A stretch of 64,000 bases of DNA from JAAYJT01 sp037445555 (GTDB lineage Bacteria > Bacteroidota > Bacteroidia > Bacteroidales > JAAYJT01): the NCBI GenBank assembly GCA_037445555.1, contig JBBIKG010000003.1, forward strand, positions 1-64,000, given 5' to 3'. The translations under genes and the position numbers were made by a program. Each line of letters begins with the position of its first letter. The first letter of the stretch is position 1. Below, in pieces: positions 7,427-15,538 of this stretch. Under the pieces are notes generated by a model that was given only the letters and a program-made list of their open reading frames with translations, was not told the DNA's origin and did not search any database.

Positions 7427-9019
7427 TTAAAAGTTTTTACGGAAGATTCTGAGCATCATATGGGTGAACACGCCGATCAGCGAGAGGATAATGATTGACA
7501 TCCCGCCAAAATCGGCAACCTTGGACCGGTCACGGCCAGGCAGATAAAAATCTTGGAGTTTTGCCAGGCGGCCTTCGCCTCGCGTATGACAATCGACACA
7601 CTTTAAGGCCTTTTCTTTGGGTGATACCATGTGATTTACAGGCCAATAAACCTCAGTAGGAAGGTGCTCCCATTTACCGCTGTAGGGACGGTTTTCATAT
7701 TCCATTCCCAAGGCAATAGAACGGTCAAAATCCAGATCCATCCAAAAAGCGCCTTCGCCCTGGTGTTTCGCATACACTTTCATGCTAAGCAGGGTTTTAT
7801 ACTCTGAATCAAAAGGCTGTTTACCCCTGTGAATCTTGATGGGCCATATTTTTGAGTCGGGACAGGTTGCGTTGCCATAAAGTGTATTGATTTTCACCGG
7901 CAGTTCGGTAACGGTGTCTTCGTAAAGGAAGTGACTGGCGGTGCCATTAAACCAGGTGTAATCCGGTTTCACGTTCCGGTCCCACACAAAGCGGCCTTTT
8001 ATGGAGAGGTAGTCATTATTATTATAAGTGTCTGTTTCGGTAATGAATCCTCCGTCTTCCTTGGTTCTTCCGGCCTGCGACCAGTCCCAGTACATCACAG
8101 TGGAGTTCACTTTGGCAAATTCGGGAATGTGGCAGGTCTGACAGGCAATTTTGCGATAATGATTATCAAGCAAATTGTTCCCGTGAGGAGTCGAGGTGTG
8201 ACATTGTTCGCAGGAAATCCTGTTGGTATTATCTGCAGATACTGAATAGGATCTTCCCAATATGTTGTGCCTTTCAGTAGTGTGACAATCGATGCAATCC
8301 ATGTTTTTTCCATCAACGCCCATATGAACGTCAACGTTTTTATTGGTGCTAAGCAGCGCTTTTTCCAGGTCTCCGTGCTTCACGTTGTTGTCTCCGCCTC
8401 CGAAAAAGTGACAAACTCCACAGTTGTGCCTGTCGGGCCGACCTACGTTCTGAGCTATGTAATTATAATCAGGCGCCGGAAATTCTGCGGTTGCTTCTTC
8501 AGGTGTGCTGGGCATGCCGGCTCCTCCTTTTTTCTTGATGAAAGTTCGCGTCTGGTCGTGGCAAACCAGGCAGTCGATGTTGTTCTGGTTAGAGAAATCA
8601 AATGTTTTGTCTTTCCATCCATAACCGATGTGGCAACGCATGCACGACCCATTGTTGCCGGCCGTTCCCGTACAAAAGTTATTTACGATATTTGCTTTGC
8701 CGATCATTGCTTTTTCGCCGTTAGGACGGGAAACTTCCCTCAACCATGTCCAGTGAGCCGTTGCCATTACCTCCTCGCCACGCCCGGTGTGGCACGATAA
8801 ACAGGCGGCTGTAACTTCCTGAGGTTGTTTGAAGTTCTTTTTCAGTTCTGCAAACTGCGAATGATCAACGGAGCTGATGTGATCGGCCTTGAAAGCAATT
8901 TCAACCTGGTGGGGTTCTAATTGCATTTTTGCCCTGATAAAGGTCTGATAGATGATGAAACCCGGGAGCACCAGCACAACCAGAATAGTGATTACACGAG
9001 AAGTTAGCGAATTTTTCAT
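7427..9019 (-). CDS. Octaheme c-type cytochrome, tetrathionate-reductase (OTR) family
   Basis: The 530-aa protein has a membrane segment at residues 8-28 (anchor or signal), eight CxxCH heme-binding motifs (first Cys at 73, 126, 150, 200, 242, 270, 293 and 474) and a second hydrophobic segment at about 506-525. Seven hemes are clustered; the eighth follows a 180-residue heme-free stretch. This spacing and length fit the octaheme tetrathionate reductase family, whose characterised member reduces tetrathionate and also nitrite and hydroxylamine in vitro. The C-terminal membrane anchor would keep it close to the cytochrome b encoded next. It is the first gene of the operon and starts 121 nt from the centre of a perfect FNR site. 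The physiological substrate is not proven by sequence; the neighbouring rhodaneses favour a sulfur compound. Confidence 0.88.
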   Translation of the reverse strand: MKNSLTSRVITILVVLVLPGFIIYQTFIRAKMQLEPHQVEIAFKADHISSVDHSQFAELKKNFKQPQEVTAACLSCHTGRGEEVMATAHWTWLREVSRPNGEKAMIGKANIVNNFCTGTAGNNGSCMRCHIGYGWKDKTFDFSNQNNIDCLVCHDQTRTFIKKKGGAGMPSTPEEATAEFPAPDYNYIAQNVGRPDRHNCGVCHFFGGGDNNVKHGDLEKALLSTNKNVDVHMGVDGKNMDCIDCHTTERHNILGRSYSVSADNTNRISCEQCHTSTPHGNNLLDNHYRKIACQTCHIPEFAKVNSTVMYWDWSQAGRTKEDGGFITETDTYNNNDYLSIKGRFVWDRNVKPDYTWFNGTASHFLYEDTVTELPVKINTLYGNATCPDSKIWPIKIHRGKQPFDSEYKTLLSMKVYAKHQGEGAFWMDLDFDRSIALGMEYENRPYSGKWEHLPTEVYWPVNHMVSPKEKALKCVDCHTRGEGRLAKLQDFYLPGRDRSKVADFGGMSIIILSLIGVFTHMMLRIFRKNF

Positions 9020-9130
9020 AATTAGTCAATCTATTCTTTTAGCGTTGCGAAGTTAACTTACTCTTTGATACGCTTCTTTTATGAACATATCCAAATAGTT
9101 TCGTGTTTTTTTATAACCTCATCATAATTT

Positions 9131-9150
9131 TTTTTGATTTATATCAAAAA
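9131..9150. promoter_or_regulatory. Perfect FNR-type operator in a divergent promoter region
   Basis: TTGAT-TTAT-ATCAA at 9134-9147 matches the FNR consensus at every fixed position, and the palindrome extends to 8-nt arms (TTTTTGAT / ATCAAAAA) over 9131-9150. It lies between the octaheme cytochrome gene and the FNR-like regulator gene. It is 121 nt (centre) from the cytochrome start codon and abuts the regulator's own promoter element, which would suit activation of the operon and autoregulation of the regulator. The direction of control is inference. Confidence 0.85.
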
Positions 9151-9158
9151 TATTTTTG
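9151..9158 (+). promoter_or_regulatory. -7 promoter element of the FNR-like regulator
   Basis: TATTTTTG matches the Bacteroidota -7 consensus TAnnTTTG and is immediately downstream of the FNR box, about 45 nt before the ATG. An FNR-type protein bound at the box would overlap RNA polymerase here. Confidence 0.5.
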
Positions 9159-9202
9159 ATCTTTGAGCAAAGGATGTTTAGGAAGAATGGAGGACAGGAT
9201 AT

Positions 9203-9904
9203 ATGAACGAGTACGTAAGTAACCATGGCAGTTATTGCACCATAAGCCAGTGCAACAATCTGTGTTTCGACCTGCTCACGCCAGTTGAATACGAATTGTT
9301 GAAATCCAAGATGTTGGTGATCAATTTTAAGGCGGGCGAGATACTTTGCAAGCAGGGCTCGTTTGCCAGCCATATCATCATATTGCGCGAAGGCCTGGTG
9401 AAGCTATTCATGGAAAACAATAGCGAAAAACTTGTGATACAAATACTTCCGCCCAATAATATCCTCGGACTTTCCAGTTGTTTTGAGGGAAGCTCGGTTT
9501 TTTATTATTCTGCGCAAGCGTACATGAACTCCACCGCTCAGATCATTGATATGGGGGTGTTCATGTCAATCCTGAATTCGAATGCCCGCTTTGCCAGTAA
9601 GATGCTAAGCCTCCTGGCCGAGCATACCGTAATCACCTACGGCCGCTTCTTTTGCCTTACTCAAAAACAGACCTATGGGCGTTTTGCGGATGTGTTGCTT
9701 TGCCTGGCTAACCGGATCTACAAAGCGGATAAATTTCCTCTGCAACTTAGCCGTAAAGATCTTGCCGAAATCGCCGGTATGTCGATCGAAAGCGTAGCCC
9801 GGATCCTTACAAGGTTTAAGAATGATGCGCTTATAGAAATTACATCTGATTACGTTGAAATCCTCGACAAGAAACGTCTGACAGAAATCAGTCACAAAGG
9901 GTAG
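9203..9904 (+). CDS. Crp/FNR-family regulator with N-terminal Cys cluster
   Basis: The 233-aa protein has an N-terminal Cys motif (Cys12, Cys17, Cys21: C-x4-C-x3-C) just before the cyclic-nucleotide-type beta-roll domain. It aligns with the cluster region of E. coli FNR (CSISQLC). A Cys in the beta-roll (about 93) could be a fourth ligand, but not at the position of FNR Cys122. The C-terminal winged helix has a recognition helix with SIESVARIL; Glu and Arg match the FNR residues that read TTGAT, while FNR Ser212 is Ala here. A purine-rich GGAGG lies upstream of the ATG. It is divergent from the sulfur operon, with a perfect FNR box between them. An oxygen- or redox-responsive [Fe-S] activator of that operon is the best reading; the cluster itself is inferred. 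Confidence 0.85.
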   Translation: MNEYVSNHGSYCTISQCNNLCFDLLTPVEYELLKSKMLVINFKAGEILCKQGSFASHIIILREGLVKLFMENNSEKLVIQILPPNNILGLSSCFEGSSVFYYSAQAYMNSTAQIIDMGVFMSILNSNARFASKMLSLLAEHTVITYGRFFCLTQKQTYGRFADVLLCLANRIYKADKFPLQLSRKDLAEIAGMSIESVARILTRFKNDALIEITSDYVEILDKKRLTEISHKG

Positions 9905-10050
9905 TTTTTCTGCTCCCCGGAATATTCTCGACTGCTTGTCTCCGAAACTAAAGCGCAATCTTCCGAGGTATAGTTATACCCAAGTCATCAGTTTGTTAAA
10001 CACTCAGGGTTTTTGTTTGTTGATAGGCTGTAAACCAATACCATCCGCAC

Positions 10051-10773
10051 ATGAAAAAAGAATTTTGTTCAATCGGCACCCTCTGGAAAAGAGAAAAGCT
10101 GACCAGTTTTGAGTGGGATTTACCGTTCGAAGAATTTGTGCTTGAGGATATTTGTCCGTTGCCGGGATATTACGATCACTTTGAAATTCCGTCCGGCAGG
10201 CAGAACATGCTGCCAAGCTGGGTTTTTGCTGTATTGCGCACCGGCGAAATGTGCGATAATGACAACATCATTCGTGTAACTCAAGATATTAAAAAAAGTT
10301 TCCCCGTGCCTTTTGATGCCGCTGAAGGACGAATCTTGCTCAATAATGAATCACTGCCTTCGATTCGATTTCAGCTTGGCGAACTGGGATATCTGCCCGG
10401 GCTGTTAAAGGCCTACAAAAATCGTGGTGTTTTGTTTGCTGCCAATCGTAAGATTGGCCCTGTCGATAGTCTTATTAGCGTTGTCAAATATTTTGACCTC
10501 GAACTTCTGGATGAATATATCTACAAGGATAATGACCTCAGGGATGTGTATTATCTTGAGTTGCCCCATAAATTGTCATGGGAAGACTTCGAAGCCGTCA
10601 CACAATCGGTTAAAAACAATTCTGAATTTAAAGTGTTTGATGCAGCACTTGCCACTTTGTACAATAAGCGGGGAGTGGTCGACCTGGTCAGAATTTTTAT
10701 CGGGAATGCCAATCAGGGCGTTTTGCCCGAATTATGTTCCCGGTACCGAAGAGAGGCTGCAAGGGTTTCATAG
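10051..10773 (+). CDS. Uncharacterised protein
   Basis: I do not recognise the family. The 240-aa product has no signal peptide or membrane segment and is mildly acidic. Recognisable features are a short LPGYYDHFE segment, a predicted alpha/beta core and a C-terminal Arg-rich helix (SRYRREAARVS). It lies 146 nt after the regulator and 53 nt before another small unknown gene on the same strand. Codon usage looks like that of its neighbours and the frame is uninterrupted, so it is a real gene. A link to the redox regulator is possible only from proximity. Confidence 0.7.
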   Translation: MKKEFCSIGTLWKREKLTSFEWDLPFEEFVLEDICPLPGYYDHFEIPSGRQNMLPSWVFAVLRTGEMCDNDNIIRVTQDIKKSFPVPFDAAEGRILLNNESLPSIRFQLGELGYLPGLLKAYKNRGVLFAANRKIGPVDSLISVVKYFDLELLDEYIYKDNDLRDVYYLELPHKLSWEDFEAVTQSVKNNSEFKVFDAALATLYNKRGVVDLVRIFIGNANQGVLPELCSRYRREAARVS

Positions 10774-10826
10774 GAGTTTCCCTACAAGAACTCATGATAT
10801 TTAATTACTCGCATTTAAGCTGACAT

Positions 10827-11087
10827 ATGTTTACTGCAGAACAATTTATGGCTCTTGACATGCTTGAGCGCGCCTCGGTTGTCCTTGAGCATGGTTGTGA
10901 AATGGCTGAGCGAAGGGATGGTTGCTACGCCGTTAAACTATATTTGGTCGGCGATTTTTATGTTGAATTGTGGTATAATCCTGCGGTGAATAAAATCAGG
11001 AGTCTTCAGGTTGTGGAACTGGAAGCCCTGCTTCCTGAATACCTCAAAGATATTGACGTCAGCGATTTATTCAAGGGATGTCGTTAG
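10827..11087 (+). CDS. Small uncharacterised protein
   Basis: The 86-aa product has no export signal. It contains an N-terminal helix (MFTAEQFMALDMLERASVV) and a central strand-rich part (YAVKLYLVGDFYVELWYNP) followed by an acidic C-terminal helix. This looks like a compact cytosolic alpha/beta domain that I cannot name. It sits between an unknown gene and queA, 63 nt before the chosen queA start, so the three could be one transcript. Confidence 0.7.
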   Translation: MFTAEQFMALDMLERASVVLEHGCEMAERRDGCYAVKLYLVGDFYVELWYNPAVNKIRSLQVVELEALLPEYLKDIDVSDLFKGCR

Positions 11088-11150
11088 ATGGGGGGCAGGC
11101 TGCGTCTTGCCATTTCGGTGGAATTGAATATTTTTGGCGGCGCAAAACCC

Positions 11151-12380
11151 ATGACCGATCCTAGAAACATTCAAATCGAAGATTTTAACTATCTGCTCCC
11201 AGCTGAGTTGATAGCGCAATATCCCCTTCCTATTCGGGATCAAAGCAGATTGTTGGTATGGAAAAATGGCCATCCCGAAGAGAAAGTTTTTACTAACCTG
11301 CCATCACTGCTCCCGCCAAATGCAACCTTGGTATTCAATAATACCCGCGTTATTCGAGCCCGCTTTATTTTTGCGAAGGCTACCGGAGCCCATATCGAGG
11401 TCTTCTGCCTTGAACCTGCCAGCCCCACGGCCGACCTTCAGATTGCATTGGCCGGGCATCATCAGAGCACATGGAAGGCGTATGTCGGAAATCTGAAGAA
11501 ATGGAAGAATGAAGTGCTTGAGCTTAGTACAGATGCCTCCGGAGCCAACCTAAAGATCTGGGCTAGAAAAGAAAATGTCGAAAGTGATACGGTTATTGTA
11601 ACTTTTACATGGAGCAATCCGCAACTATCCTTTGGAGAGGTTATGGAGCTGGCCGGGCATATTCCGTTACCTCCATACATCCATCGGCCTGATACCCCTG
11701 CCGATGCTTCGAGTTACCAGACTGTGTATGCCCTGCAGGATGGCTCAGTGGCTGCACCCACTGCCGGACTTCATTTTACCGACAGAGTTCTGGATGATTT
11801 GAAAAGAAATGGAATTGGAACGGAATGGATTACGCTTCATGTTGGTGCCGGAACCTTCAAGCCTGTAAGCTCTTCCGAAATCGGACAACACGAAATGCAT
11901 TCAGAGGCCTACATCATACGCAAGGATGTAATTACCCGTCTGTTAGCCAGTACTTTGATTATTCCGGTAGGAACCACCTCTATGCGTACCCTTGAAAGCC
12001 TCTATTGGCTTGGATCAAAAATAATGCGATCAGGCGGACAGATTGATCTTTTTACCGGACAATGGGAGCCTTACAGCCCTGATAATGAACAGGTCAGCAC
12101 ATCAGAGGCTCTCCATGCCTTAATTGGGTATATGGAGCAGAACAAGACGGATGTGATTCAGGCTTCCACAGCCTTAATGATTGCTCCGGGATATCGGTTT
12201 CGACTTTGCAGAGGATTGGTAACAAACTTTCATTTACCTAAGAGTACCCTGCTGGTTTTAATTGCAGCTATTGTGGGTCCGGACTGGAAAAAGGCTTATG
12301 AGTTTGCACTTGAGCGGAAGTTTCGTTTTTTGAGCTATGGTGATAGCAGTATATTTCTACCCGGTGATGACAATGGATAA
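11151..12380 (+). CDS. queA: S-adenosylmethionine:tRNA ribosyltransferase-isomerase
   Basis: QueA transfers and isomerises the ribose of S-adenosylmethionine onto 7-aminomethyl-7-deazaguanine in tRNA to form epoxyqueuosine, the penultimate step of queuosine synthesis in the cytosol. The sequence shows family signatures: FNYLLPAELIAQYP near the start, RDQSRLLVW, FNNTRVIRARF, GHIPLPPYI, the SVAAPTAGLHFT motif, HVGAGTFKPV and GTTSMRTLES. I start it at the ATG at 11151; an upstream in-frame ATG at 11088 would add 21 residues not typical of the family. Its stop overlaps the start of the NTPase gene (ATGGATAA), which indicates translational coupling. No preQ1 riboswitch was recognised upstream. Confidence 0.95.
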   Translation: MTDPRNIQIEDFNYLLPAELIAQYPLPIRDQSRLLVWKNGHPEEKVFTNLPSLLPPNATLVFNNTRVIRARFIFAKATGAHIEVFCLEPASPTADLQIALAGHHQSTWKAYVGNLKKWKNEVLELSTDASGANLKIWARKENVESDTVIVTFTWSNPQLSFGEVMELAGHIPLPPYIHRPDTPADASSYQTVYALQDGSVAAPTAGLHFTDRVLDDLKRNGIGTEWITLHVGAGTFKPVSSSEIGQHEMHSEAYIIRKDVITRLLASTLIIPVGTTSMRTLESLYWLGSKIMRSGGQIDLFTGQWEPYSPDNEQVSTSEALHALIGYMEQNKTDVIQASTALMIAPGYRFRLCRGLVTNFHLPKSTLLVLIAAIVGPDWKKAYEFALERKFRFLSYGDSSIFLPGDDNG

Positions 12381-12900
12381 GGTTTTCTTTATTTCGGGAG
12401 AGTCGGGAATCGGAAAAACCACCTTCGTCAAACAACTCATAGATAAGTTGTCCCATGACAACATCCCAATGGCAGGTTTTTATGCAGAAGGAATATGGTC
12501 GAATGACGAGAGGGCAGGATTTGACCTGGTTGATGTGCAGACGGGGACAAAAATGCCTCTCTGCACCACTGACTATGAAGCAACCGGAATTCCATTCCGC
12601 AGATTCTATTTTTATCCCGAAGCGTTGACTTTTGGGCAGCGTATCCTCTCAGACTGTAAAGGGAGTCATAGAGTTGTTATCGTCGACGAGGTCGGTCCCT
12701 TCGAGTTGCAGGGCGGCGGCTGGGCCGCCGCCCTGGATGATCTTCTGCAAAACCCGCCAAGAGTTTTGATTTGCACGGCCAGACCATCCATTGTCAAATC
12801 CCTTGCGACAAAATGGAATATCCTTCCAATCGTTTACAATGATCTGAGTTCTTATAAAATGGATGAACTTTTCCAGGAGCTTAAACAACTGTTTCATTAA
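12373..12900 (+). CDS. THEP1-like nucleoside-triphosphatase
   Basis: The 175-residue product (from the ATG at 12373) is a P-loop NTPase of the THEP1/NTPase_1 type: Walker A GESGIGKTT near the N-terminus and a Walker B-like VVIVDEVGPFELQGGGW in the middle. The DEVGP(F/M)E motif is characteristic of this family, which hydrolyses several NTPs in vitro but has no settled cellular role. It overlaps the end of queA by 8 nt and is followed after 9 nt by the ECF-like membrane protein. The tight spacing suggests that NTPase and membrane protein function together; that is inference. Confidence 0.85.
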   Translation: MDKVFFISGESGIGKTTFVKQLIDKLSHDNIPMAGFYAEGIWSNDERAGFDLVDVQTGTKMPLCTTDYEATGIPFRRFYFYPEALTFGQRILSDCKGSHRVVIVDEVGPFELQGGGWAAALDDLLQNPPRVLICTARPSIVKSLATKWNILPIVYNDLSSYKMDELFQELKQLFH

Positions 12901-12909
12901 ACTCCACGA

Positions 12910-14103
12910 ATGACTACATCCGGAATTCATCATCAGAAGTGGCTTAAAGCTGCCGTCGCCGGAGGGCTTTGGGCATCTGTCGAGATAATCATAGGAAGTT
13001 TCCTGCATAACATGCGTATACCTTTCGCTGGCGCAGTGCTTGCTTCTTTTGGAGTGATGCTGATGGTTGCGTTTAACAGGCTGTGGCCTGAACGCGGTCT
13101 CATCTGGAGGGCTGGCCTCGTATGTGCGCTCATGAAATCTATTTCACCAAGCGCAACACTCCTTGGCCCCATGGTCGGAATTTTTGCCGAATCACTGGTG
13201 CTTGAATTTTTTATTCGCCTGTTTGGCCGCAACATTCCCTCGTTTCTCATTGCCGGTGGCTTTGCCGTAATGACAGCCTTTGCCCAAAAACTCTTTAACA
13301 TCCTGATTATTTATGGGCTCAATCTGGTACAGATCTATACCAACCTTCTCGATTATGTTGCCCGCCAGTTGGGATATCAGGCTGCTGATCCCTGGGCGCT
13401 AATAATTATTTTGTTTTCAATATATTTCGGATTAGGGTTTTTAGCCTCACTGAGCGGTATTATTATCAGTACCAAGGTTGGCACAACAGGTGCCGTCAAT
13501 CTTGAAACTCCCGCCCTGGACCAGCGAAAGATATTTGCTCAAAGCGATGTAACTAAACGATATTCTGTCTGGCTGCTCGCATTAAACATTGCAGCCATTC
13601 CGTCGGGCATCATTTTAATTGGCAAGGCAGACTTCATTCTGTCTTCGGTTACTGTGTTAGTATACATGAGCTTCATGCTGTGGAGGTATCCCTACCTTTA
13701 CCGCCGTCTTTTGAAACCCATGATATGGGTTCAGTTAATCATTTTGGTTTTGTTCTCAGGTGTCTTTTATAGATCTTCGGATGCCGGCGAACTTGTTTTT
13801 TCAGCACAGGGACTATGGGTCGGAGTACAGATGTGCTTACGGGCCATCGTTGTCATCTCGGGGTTCTCAGGTGTATCGCACGAGATGAGTAATCCAGTTG
13901 TTAGGCAGGTATTGTTCAGCAAAGGATTCAGCCATGTATACACATCGGTCGCGTTGGCATTTAAAGCCTTACCCGCCATACTCGAGATGGCTCCAAGGCC
14001 TTCGGTGTTTTTTCGCCAGCCATTAACCTCAGTTGCTCAAATGCTCAACATGGCCGACCAATTGCGGGTACTCATGCAGAAAGAACAGTATCAGTATCAA
14101 TGA
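12910..14103 (+). CDS. Polytopic membrane protein, possible fused ECF-type S and T components
   Basis: The 397-aa protein has about ten hydrophobic helices in two halves joined by a polar stretch near residues 190-225. The N-terminal half (to about 190) resembles an S component of energy-coupling-factor transporters: small, five to six helices, with a conserved-looking amphipathic loop (GSFLHNMRIPFAG). The C-terminal half ends in a pattern (CLRAIVVISGFSGVSH, then ALAFKALPAILEM) that recalls EcfT/CbiQ coupling subunits. It sits 9 nt after a P-loop NTPase gene. No ABC-type EcfA ATPase is adjacent. I am sure that it is a membrane protein; the ECF assignment is tentative. Confidence 0.6.
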   Translation: MTTSGIHHQKWLKAAVAGGLWASVEIIIGSFLHNMRIPFAGAVLASFGVMLMVAFNRLWPERGLIWRAGLVCALMKSISPSATLLGPMVGIFAESLVLEFFIRLFGRNIPSFLIAGGFAVMTAFAQKLFNILIIYGLNLVQIYTNLLDYVARQLGYQAADPWALIIILFSIYFGLGFLASLSGIIISTKVGTTGAVNLETPALDQRKIFAQSDVTKRYSVWLLALNIAAIPSGIILIGKADFILSSVTVLVYMSFMLWRYPYLYRRLLKPMIWVQLIILVLFSGVFYRSSDAGELVFSAQGLWVGVQMCLRAIVVISGFSGVSHEMSNPVVRQVLFSKGFSHVYTSVALAFKALPAILEMAPRPSVFFRQPLTSVAQMLNMADQLRVLMQKEQYQYQ

Positions 14104-14134
14104 TCTGAGAAAGGTTTGGTTTTTTAGTTATATG

Positions 14135-14142
14135 TATTTTTG
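14135..14142 (+). promoter_or_regulatory. -7 element before tatC
   Basis: TATTTTTG fits TAnnTTTG. It lies only 4 nt before the ATG at 14147, so a transcript from it would be almost leaderless or would use the ATG at 14180, which has AGGAG 7 to 8 nt upstream. Confidence 0.45.
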
Positions 14143-14146
14143 CCCT

Positions 14147-14968
14147 ATGAAATCTGATGCACAGACCCAGGAGAAAGAGATGTCGTTTTGGGAACATCTG
14201 GAGGAGCTTCGCAGCACGATTATTTGGTCTGCGGCCGCTATTCTGGTGCTGTCAGTTATTGCCTTCCTTAATCGCGAGATCATCTTCGACAGATTCATCC
14301 TCTGGCCACTAGACCCAGAATTCATTACTAACCGAGCGCTGTGTCGGATAAGCCGCATACTCTCGCTTCCATCGCTTTGTTTTGAGAAACTTGATCTGCG
14401 ACTCATTAACATTCAGTTATCGGGGCAGTTTCTCATGCATATGCAAGTGAGTTTTGTGGCAGGTTTGGTACTGGCGTTTCCCTTTGTGGTTTACAAATTC
14501 TGGCAGTTCATCATTCCGGCTCTGAAAACGAATGAGCGAAGCCACTCGCGCCGTGCAGTATTTGTGATCTCCCTGCTTTTTCTGTTTGGGGTCCTGTTCA
14601 GCTACTTTTTGATTATTCCTCTAACCATCAATTTCCTCGGGGGATATCATGTGAGCAGTTCGGTAGCCAATCAAATAGCTCTGACCTCATATGTTCAAAC
14701 ACTGATATCGGTGATTCTGGGCGTGGGTATCGTGTTCGAATTGCCCGTACTGGTTTTTTTCCTGGCCAGAATTGGGCTAGTGACCGCACCATTTATGCGC
14801 CGAAACCGAAAATACATGCTGGTAATCATTCTCACTTTATCGGCCATTATCACCCCGCCCGATGTGTTTAGTCAAATTCTGGTTAGTATCCCTTTGCTGT
14901 TGCTGTATGAAGCTAGTATCCACATTGCCGCAAAGGTTAATCCCGAAGAAAGCCCGGGTAAGGAGTAG
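14147..14968 (+). CDS. tatC: Sec-independent protein translocase subunit TatC
   Basis: TatC is the multi-helix inner-membrane receptor of the twin-arginine translocase, which exports folded proteins. The sequence shows the family start FWEHLEELRSTI, six hydrophobic helices, FPFVVYKFWQFIIPAL after the second helix and the conserved loop and helix ending SAIITPPDVFSQ. The segment LSGQFLMHMQVSF is of the Bacteroidota form. The start is either 14147 (used here) or 14180, which begins directly at the core motif and has an upstream AGGAG. No tatA is adjacent. The gene follows the ECF-like protein after 43 nt and may have its own promoter. Confidence 0.95.
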   Translation: MKSDAQTQEKEMSFWEHLEELRSTIIWSAAAILVLSVIAFLNREIIFDRFILWPLDPEFITNRALCRISRILSLPSLCFEKLDLRLINIQLSGQFLMHMQVSFVAGLVLAFPFVVYKFWQFIIPALKTNERSHSRRAVFVISLLFLFGVLFSYFLIIPLTINFLGGYHVSSSVANQIALTSYVQTLISVILGVGIVFELPVLVFFLARIGLVTAPFMRRNRKYMLVIILTLSAIITPPDVFSQILVSIPLLLLYEASIHIAAKVNPEESPGKE

Positions 14969-15040
14969 TTTGTAACTTTATACTGAGCACATGCGTCTAA
15001 GGTTTGTAGAAAAAATCTGTAATCATTAACATTTGATCTC

Positions 15041-15502
15041 ATGAATAACCAAAGGCTTTATCGCAGTACTATTAATCGCGTACTGGCAGGCGTGGCGGGT
15101 GGTATTGCCGAACACCTGGGCACGGATCCTGTAATCATCCGAATATTGTTTGTTGTTACAGTATTGGCCGGGGGCGGTGGTGCGCTGATTTACCTGATCC
15201 TGTGGGTTGCCATACCCGAGCGTCCCATTACTTCGCAGATGTTTTCAGAAACGCCACCGCAGGATTCTGCGGAGCCTTCAAAGCCTTTTAATGCCACAGA
15301 TGAAAGTTTTCCGAGGCCGGCCAAGCCGTACAATAATAATAGCTTGATGTTCGGGATTCTGCTGATTGCCTTTGGTGCGCTGATGATGACTGCAAACTTT
15401 CTTCCTCGCATTTCATTCAGCCACATCTGGCCGGCTGCCATAATTATTGCCGGTGTCGTGCTCATTTTCACCGCTTTGGGGAAATCCGGCCATAACCAAT
15501 AA
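15041..15502 (+). CDS. PspC-domain protein
   Basis: The 153-aa protein starts with a PspC domain (LYRSTINRVLAGVAGGIAEHLGTDPVIIRILFV, then YLILWVAIPE), followed by a Pro- and Ser-rich linker (about 65-100) and two further membrane helices. PspC proteins are inner-membrane sensors or effectors of envelope stress. The next gene, 36 nt away, encodes a LiaF-like protein, so the pair probably forms an envelope-stress unit. The regulator is not visible here. Confidence 0.9.
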   Translation: MNNQRLYRSTINRVLAGVAGGIAEHLGTDPVIIRILFVVTVLAGGGGALIYLILWVAIPERPITSQMFSETPPQDSAEPSKPFNATDESFPRPAKPYNNNSLMFGILLIAFGALMMTANFLPRISFSHIWPAAIIIAGVVLIFTALGKSGHNQ

Positions 15503-15538
15503 TTACAGAAGTCGCTAACATTTTTTAATCAATTCATT

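Noticed and set aside
9156..9170. Second FNR-like site TTGAT-CTTTG-AGCAA
   Set aside because: The spacer is 5 rather than 4 nt and one half-site deviates; it also overlaps the regulator's -7 element.
10774..11150. preQ1 riboswitch before queA
   Set aside because: No C-rich pseudoknot pattern was recognised upstream of the chosen start, and the region is mostly the preceding small gene.
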